Origin: Chrysemys picta bellii
Taxonomy: Eukaryota; Chordata; Testudines; Emydidae
Assembly (NCBI RefSeq): GCF_011386835.1
Contig: NC_088795.1
Location: 121,165,434-121,229,433 of the forward strand
Direction of reading: 5' to 3'
Length of the DNA: 64,000 bases
Below the pieces are notes generated by a model. The model did not search any database. It saw nothing but the letters and a program-made list of their open reading frames with translations, and was not told where the DNA came from. Position 1 is the first letter of the stretch. Each line of letters starts with the position of its first letter. The position numbers and the translations under genes were made by a program. Positions 59,316 to 64,000 of the stretch are shown in pieces.

Positions 59316-59480
59316 TCCCCACAGAGTCACAGAAATTAGAGTGGGGAAAGACGTCTTAAGTGGCTCTCCCTGCTCCTTTAAGTAAAACGCGTAGTGGTTT
59401 CTCCTGTTTTAAATGCCTCCAACTGTGTGACTCCTACCATTTTCTAGACCGACTACTCACAAGCTAAAAGCATTTGCTGG
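59316..59480 (-). mobile_element. Possible CR1 3' fragment, antisense
   Basis: CACAGAAATTAGAGTGGGGA followed by CTTAAGTGGCTCTCCC resembles a diverged antisense CR1 tail. The match is weak and the boundaries are guesses. Confidence 0.3.
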
Positions 59481-59499
59481 AAGTCTTCCAGCTATTCTA

Positions 59500-59935
59500 C
59501 CTAAAGCTACTTCTCCTCATTTCCAGTGTCCTACACACTCCAGTCCACCTACATCTCTGCACTCATTTCCTTCCTTGTACTCCTACACTCACTCCCTTTT
59601 GATTGGCACAACCCTCCCTCCTATCTGCTTCCTTTGTAGAATTCTCCCACTCAAAATTCTGCTCTGTCTTTCATGGCTTATGCTTTATGCTTAGAACAGC
59701 CTGCCTCTTCCCATTAACCAGACAACCAACCTCTCCTGCAAATTCCTTCTCAAAACCCACTCTCTATGACAGATTTCTAAAATAACCATTTCTTTAGACT
59801 CCTACATTACCTCCTAATCCCAGCATACCTGTGCATTTCTCATAACTGAGCTGACTTGCCTGTAGCTGAACAAAATAGTGAGTTCCTTGGGGCAGTCATA
59901 TGTTTTTAAAGCATCAAGCACATGGTTCAGATGTA
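59500..59935 (+). mobile_element. Probable L3-like LINE 3' region
   Basis: CTTCTCAAAACCCACTCTCT, GACAGATTTCTAAAATAACC and AGTTCCTTGGGGCAGTCAT appear in the order expected of an L3-like 3' region upstream of its tail. No frame survives and the tail itself is missing. Confidence 0.4.
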
Positions 59936-59939
59936 AGAA

Positions 59940-60200
59940 ACAAGAAGAATCTTCCTGTTTTATTTTTCATCTCATTTCTCTTGCTTACAATTCTTTGTAC
60001 TACCTTAAATTCCTCTCCATCCATATTGTCTAACCCCTTAAAATACATGTACACTGCTATCTAGCATCCTCCTGGTTTATACAATTAACTCTTAATTTTT
60101 CTCATCAACACTTCCAACCTCTTAATCACATTTTATGTTCTTCTCTGAATTCCCTTCAAATGACAATATTCCCTACTCAGGAGGATAAATTCCTTGATGT
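59940..60200 (-). mobile_element. Possible CR1-group fragment, antisense
   Basis: Words such as CTCATCAACACTTCCAACCT and TTCTTCTCTGAATTCCCTTC resemble the antisense C-terminal ORF2 region of CR1 relatives. The similarity is weak. Confidence 0.3.
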
Positions 60201-60319
60201 TCTTTGGGAGGGGATGGTCTTCTAGAGAGAAGGAAACAAAATGATACACAAGGTATTTCAGCTGCAGGGCTTTGATCTCTGTGCTGCTTTACAGCCATCC
60301 TCCACAGAGGCTGAATAAA

Positions 60320-60502
60320 GGGGAGGGATAGCTCAGTGGTTTGAGCATTGGTCTGCTAAACCCAGGGTTGCAAGTTCAATCCTTGAGGGGGCCACTTAGG
60401 GATCTGGGGCAAAATCAGTACTTGGTCCTGCTAGTGAAGGCAGGGGGCTGGACTCAATGACCTTTCAAGGTCCCTTCCAGCTCTAGGAGATGGGATATCT
60501 CC
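60320..60502 (+). mobile_element. Turtle tRNA-derived Pol III SINE, full length
   Basis: A-box-like TAGCTCAGTGG (60329-60339) and B-box-like GGTTGCAAGTTCAATCC (60366-60382) form the tRNA-like head. The body follows with CACTTAGGGATCTGGGG and TTGGTCCTGCTAGTGAAGGC. The tail GACCTTTCAAGGTCCCTTCC is the reverse complement of the antisense CR1 tail at 20341-20364, and the element ends in GGATATCTCC-type repeats at 60502. RNA polymerase III would transcribe the head, and the tail would let CR1 machinery copy it. Flanking duplication is unclear. Confidence 0.9.
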
Positions 60503-60859
60503 ATTAATTTAATTTAAAGAGGTGGAGCCAAAAGAGACCTTTCTCCTACAGTTCTGTTGCTGGCTCCTTTTTTCCATCCAAGAAATGTTCACTACAAAAT
60601 ATGTATTAATATTTCACATAAACCACCACGCCAGACCCATTGCACTACAAATGTTTTGTAAAAGTATTTTACCTTTTTTCTTAACGGCATATCAGCAGAG
60701 GGACAACTCAGCCTACTTTTGGTGTTTTACTGCTGTTGTACTTATCTGTTTTGGGGGAAAATAGACTTACTTAAATTTTCAAAGCACCAATGTATGTTTC
60801 ACGTAATATTTTAACTTACTTATGTGTCACATCTGAGGAGCTGGTCACATGTTGTCTTT

Positions 60860-60985
60860 CATCTTATGCTTAGATCTTTGGGGCAGGAGCATCTTGTATG
60901 TTTGTACAGTGCCTATCACAATGGGGACCTGATCTCTGATTGGAGTCATTAGGTTCTACCCCTACAAATGAATAATAATTCCAAT
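60860..60985 (+). mobile_element. L3/CR1-group LINE tail fragment
   Basis: TTATGCTTAGATCTTTGGGG, TTTGTACAGTGCCTATCACA, ATGGGGACCTGATCTCTGAT and AATGAATAATAA give the fullest copy of this tail in the window. Other copies are at 26455-26526, 34950-35075 (inverted) and 59022-59095. Confidence 0.65.
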
Positions 60986-61759
<774 letters not shown>

Positions 61760-62540
61760 GAGTGGAAATCAGCTTTTAGGAAGAAAAAGCAAATACAGGA
61801 ATCTAGAAGTTGACCTACTAGAGCAGATCATTTCTCTATCTAGTCCATTATCCCTTGGCTGCTAAATACGTTTATTAAAATACATACCTTGAGAGAGAAG
61901 AACTTGTCATATAAAGTCAAACATAATGAAGATATGCCTGATGATTACAATAAAGAGAATGATGTTGCATGCAAGAGTGAAAATTAGTTACAAGATGCTA
62001 AGGTTATAGAGAAGATTATACAGTATTATGAGACTAGTATGATCATACAACTAAAGACTGAGTCATAATGGCCATTCAAAAGGGGGCAGAGTTAAGGTTG
62101 TGGGGGCCATCTTAATGCCATTCCCTGGCTTTTTGAGTGATAACTGTTCAGCTTTCATGCTCCCTTAATGGAGCTTTTTTGATAGAATAATATATACATT
62201 CAATATAATTGCTTGTAGTTATAGAGGAAACTTATTACTGTTGACCTATGTACTAATGCTTTGAACTGCTAGATATACAGCCAGCAAATTATTAAACTCA
62301 GGAGTCATATAACTTATTTTCATACCACAATTGAAATTTAATAAGCGGTTTCTATATCCATAGCTTCTCTTGTTTCCAGCATTAGCATGGTCTTCATGTA
62401 ATCATAAAAGGTAGACCAAGGGGCACATCCTGATCTCAGTTAAACAAGTTCAATTTAAGTGAGGCTGATACAATCCCTGGCCCTATGTAGCTTACAAACT
62501 CATGGCATACATAATGTAATGATAGTGTCACAACACAGTA

Positions 62541-62563
62541 GGGTGGTGGTGGTGGTGGTGGGG
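62541..62563. repeat. (GGT)n microsatellite, about 7 units
   Basis: GGGTGGTGGTGGTGGTGGTG is uninterrupted and lies in otherwise ordinary sequence. Confidence 0.9.
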
Positions 62564-63344
62564 ATTTGGGGAAGAAAGTAAAAGGTTCCGATCAGTAAGA
62601 TTACACACCTACTCAGCAAGCACAAGAGCACAGCACCGTGGAGCAAAATAGATTTTCTAAACGGATATAAAACAAATGATGATCTAGGTGGCTAATTTCT
62701 TGCAAGCTTTACCAAAGGAGAGGCTATTAAGGAACGACTTGAAAATGGAGATGGTAAGGGATCCTCCCTATCAGTTTAGGAATGGTGGTACAGGCATGTC
62801 GGCAGCTGTGAAACAAAGATGATTGTGAGAAGCAGCAGATATTTAGAAGCTGTGGGAACTTATTCTGGTTGGGATAAGCACATCAATGTAGATACTCATT
62901 TGAACCTATCCAAGCCTCTTTATTACAGAAGTCAGATTCAGATTTTCAACAGTGAGGACCATTTAACCATTAAATCAAAATTGGATGCCTTTCTAAAACA
63001 TAGCCAGTCTTCATTATGTGATGGAAAGTGATGGAGAAGTTGCCATATTCTGTGGTAATCTGTTCTAATGTCTAATTAACCTAATTTGAAAATTTTGAGT
63101 CCTATTTCTGGTTTGAATTTTTCTAACTACAACTTCCAACCATTGGATTATGTTATGCTTTTGAATGGTAGATTGGAGATCCATCCAGTAACATATAAGC
63201 CCAATCTTTAAAACATAGCACCTACATTTTTCATGCATATTTGTGTGCAGGAACAAATGCAAAATAAGGAATACAGAAAAATACACAATACAGAACACAT
63301 GTGTGATGAATACACTTATCCTGCCAGGGTAACAAATGGATGCT

Positions 63345-63475
63345 TAAGAGCTCCTATTCAGCACATCACATAAACATGTGCTTAAACTTTAAGCATATGC
63401 TAAGACCTATGCACTTCAATAAAACCTAAGAATCTGCTTACGTGCTTTGCTGAATTAGGGCTCAAAGCATTATGC
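63345..63475. repeat. Small palindromic interspersed repeat
   Basis: CCTATTCAGCACATCACATA on the left and TACGTGCTTTGCTGAATTAG on the right are complementary in most positions. ATGTGCTTAAACTTTAAGCA and TATGCTAAG lie between them, and the centre is CTATGCACTTCAATAAAACC. It is a good example of the TTAAGCA-type palindromic repeat. Confidence 0.6.
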
Positions 63476-64000
63476 ATGTACTACTGCATCTGTTACATAA
63501 AGTAGTACCTGTCTGTGGTCATATGATCGGCCTAATTCTGTACCTATTTAAAGCCTAATTTTGCTCCTTTACATATGTAACACTATTATTTGAGTGCATT
63601 TCCTCCTGATTTACACCAGCATTCAAGCCATTAAAATGTGCAACATAGAGAAGATTCCTATTTTTATGAATTTGCTCCATGTGTTAAATTCAGTTTCAGT
63701 CAATAGTGTGCTCCTAAATGTATTGTTTCTGCAATTTTTTAGCTAGACCTGTGGGTTGATGCATTTAGGCTTTCTCTCACTCTTGCTACACAAAATCACT
63801 GGGAAGTAAAGTTGAATTCATCTTAAAATGCTATCCAAGTCAAAGACTTATTACTGTACATTAGAAGATTCTTGCAGACATGAACAAATAAAATATCATG
63901 TCTAGTACTACTTATGTTGAATACTACATGTAATCATTTGACTCTGATTACTTGAAATTCATCCTGGAGTACTTGAGAAACTAGCTGAAGCAATCTCAGA

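Noticed and set aside
60329..60382. tRNA gene suggested by A and B boxes
   Set aside because: The boxes belong to the tRNA-like head of a SINE. The same head occurs at 11795-11848 and no complete cloverleaf with an acceptor stem is visible.

Overview
The window reads as intergenic or intronic DNA from an amniote, most likely a hidden-necked (cryptodiran) turtle. The main clue is a tRNA-derived SINE with a tail shared with CR1, present at 60320-60502 and as a truncated copy at 11780-11885. This is the tortoise Pol III SINE type as I know it. CR1 and L3-like LINE remnants, an old MIR SINE, hAT elements and many small palindromic repeats fit the same source. I found no host exon, RNA gene, CRISPR array or prokaryotic signal in 64 kb. 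Every recognisable protein similarity belongs to a decayed transposable element.

Layout. 1-20 kb: sparse, mostly unclassified AT-rich DNA, with a MIR split by a MITE (3858-4275), a CpG-rich MITE (5904-6178), a GC-rich element (8277-8860), a SINE joined to an LTR-like block (11780-12589), a CR1 scrap (13185-13615), a short hAT (14328-14476) and an LTR-like unit holding a TA-flanked MITE (16061-16775). 20-25 kb: an antisense CR1 with broken ORF2 (20323-21785), then a near-complete ZBED/Charlie-like hAT transposon (21857-24774). 27-43 kb: three 1.1 kb solo LTRs (27670-28775, 31191-32288, 41635-42737) and several MITEs. 45.7-50.3 kb: one Ty3/Gypsy retrotransposon with two LTRs and gag, protease, reverse transcriptase, RNase H and integrase remnants, all interrupted. 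52.5-55.4 kb: a hAT cluster ending in a 1644 bp foldback element. 56-64 kb: a pair of related unclassified repeats, L3 tails, the SINE and a 96 bp TG/TA microsatellite.

The elements document copy-and-paste and cut-and-paste activity rather than a host pathway. The strongest single structure is the foldback hAT at 53711-55354. Two opposed copies of a transposase 3' end lie between a perfect 10 bp terminal inverted repeat and a perfect 8 bp target duplication, so the inverted structure appears to have moved as one unit. The window also shows directly that the SINE and CR1 share a 3' tail. I did not find a new gene system. Family names rest on motif recognition and remembered consensus sequences, not on a database search.
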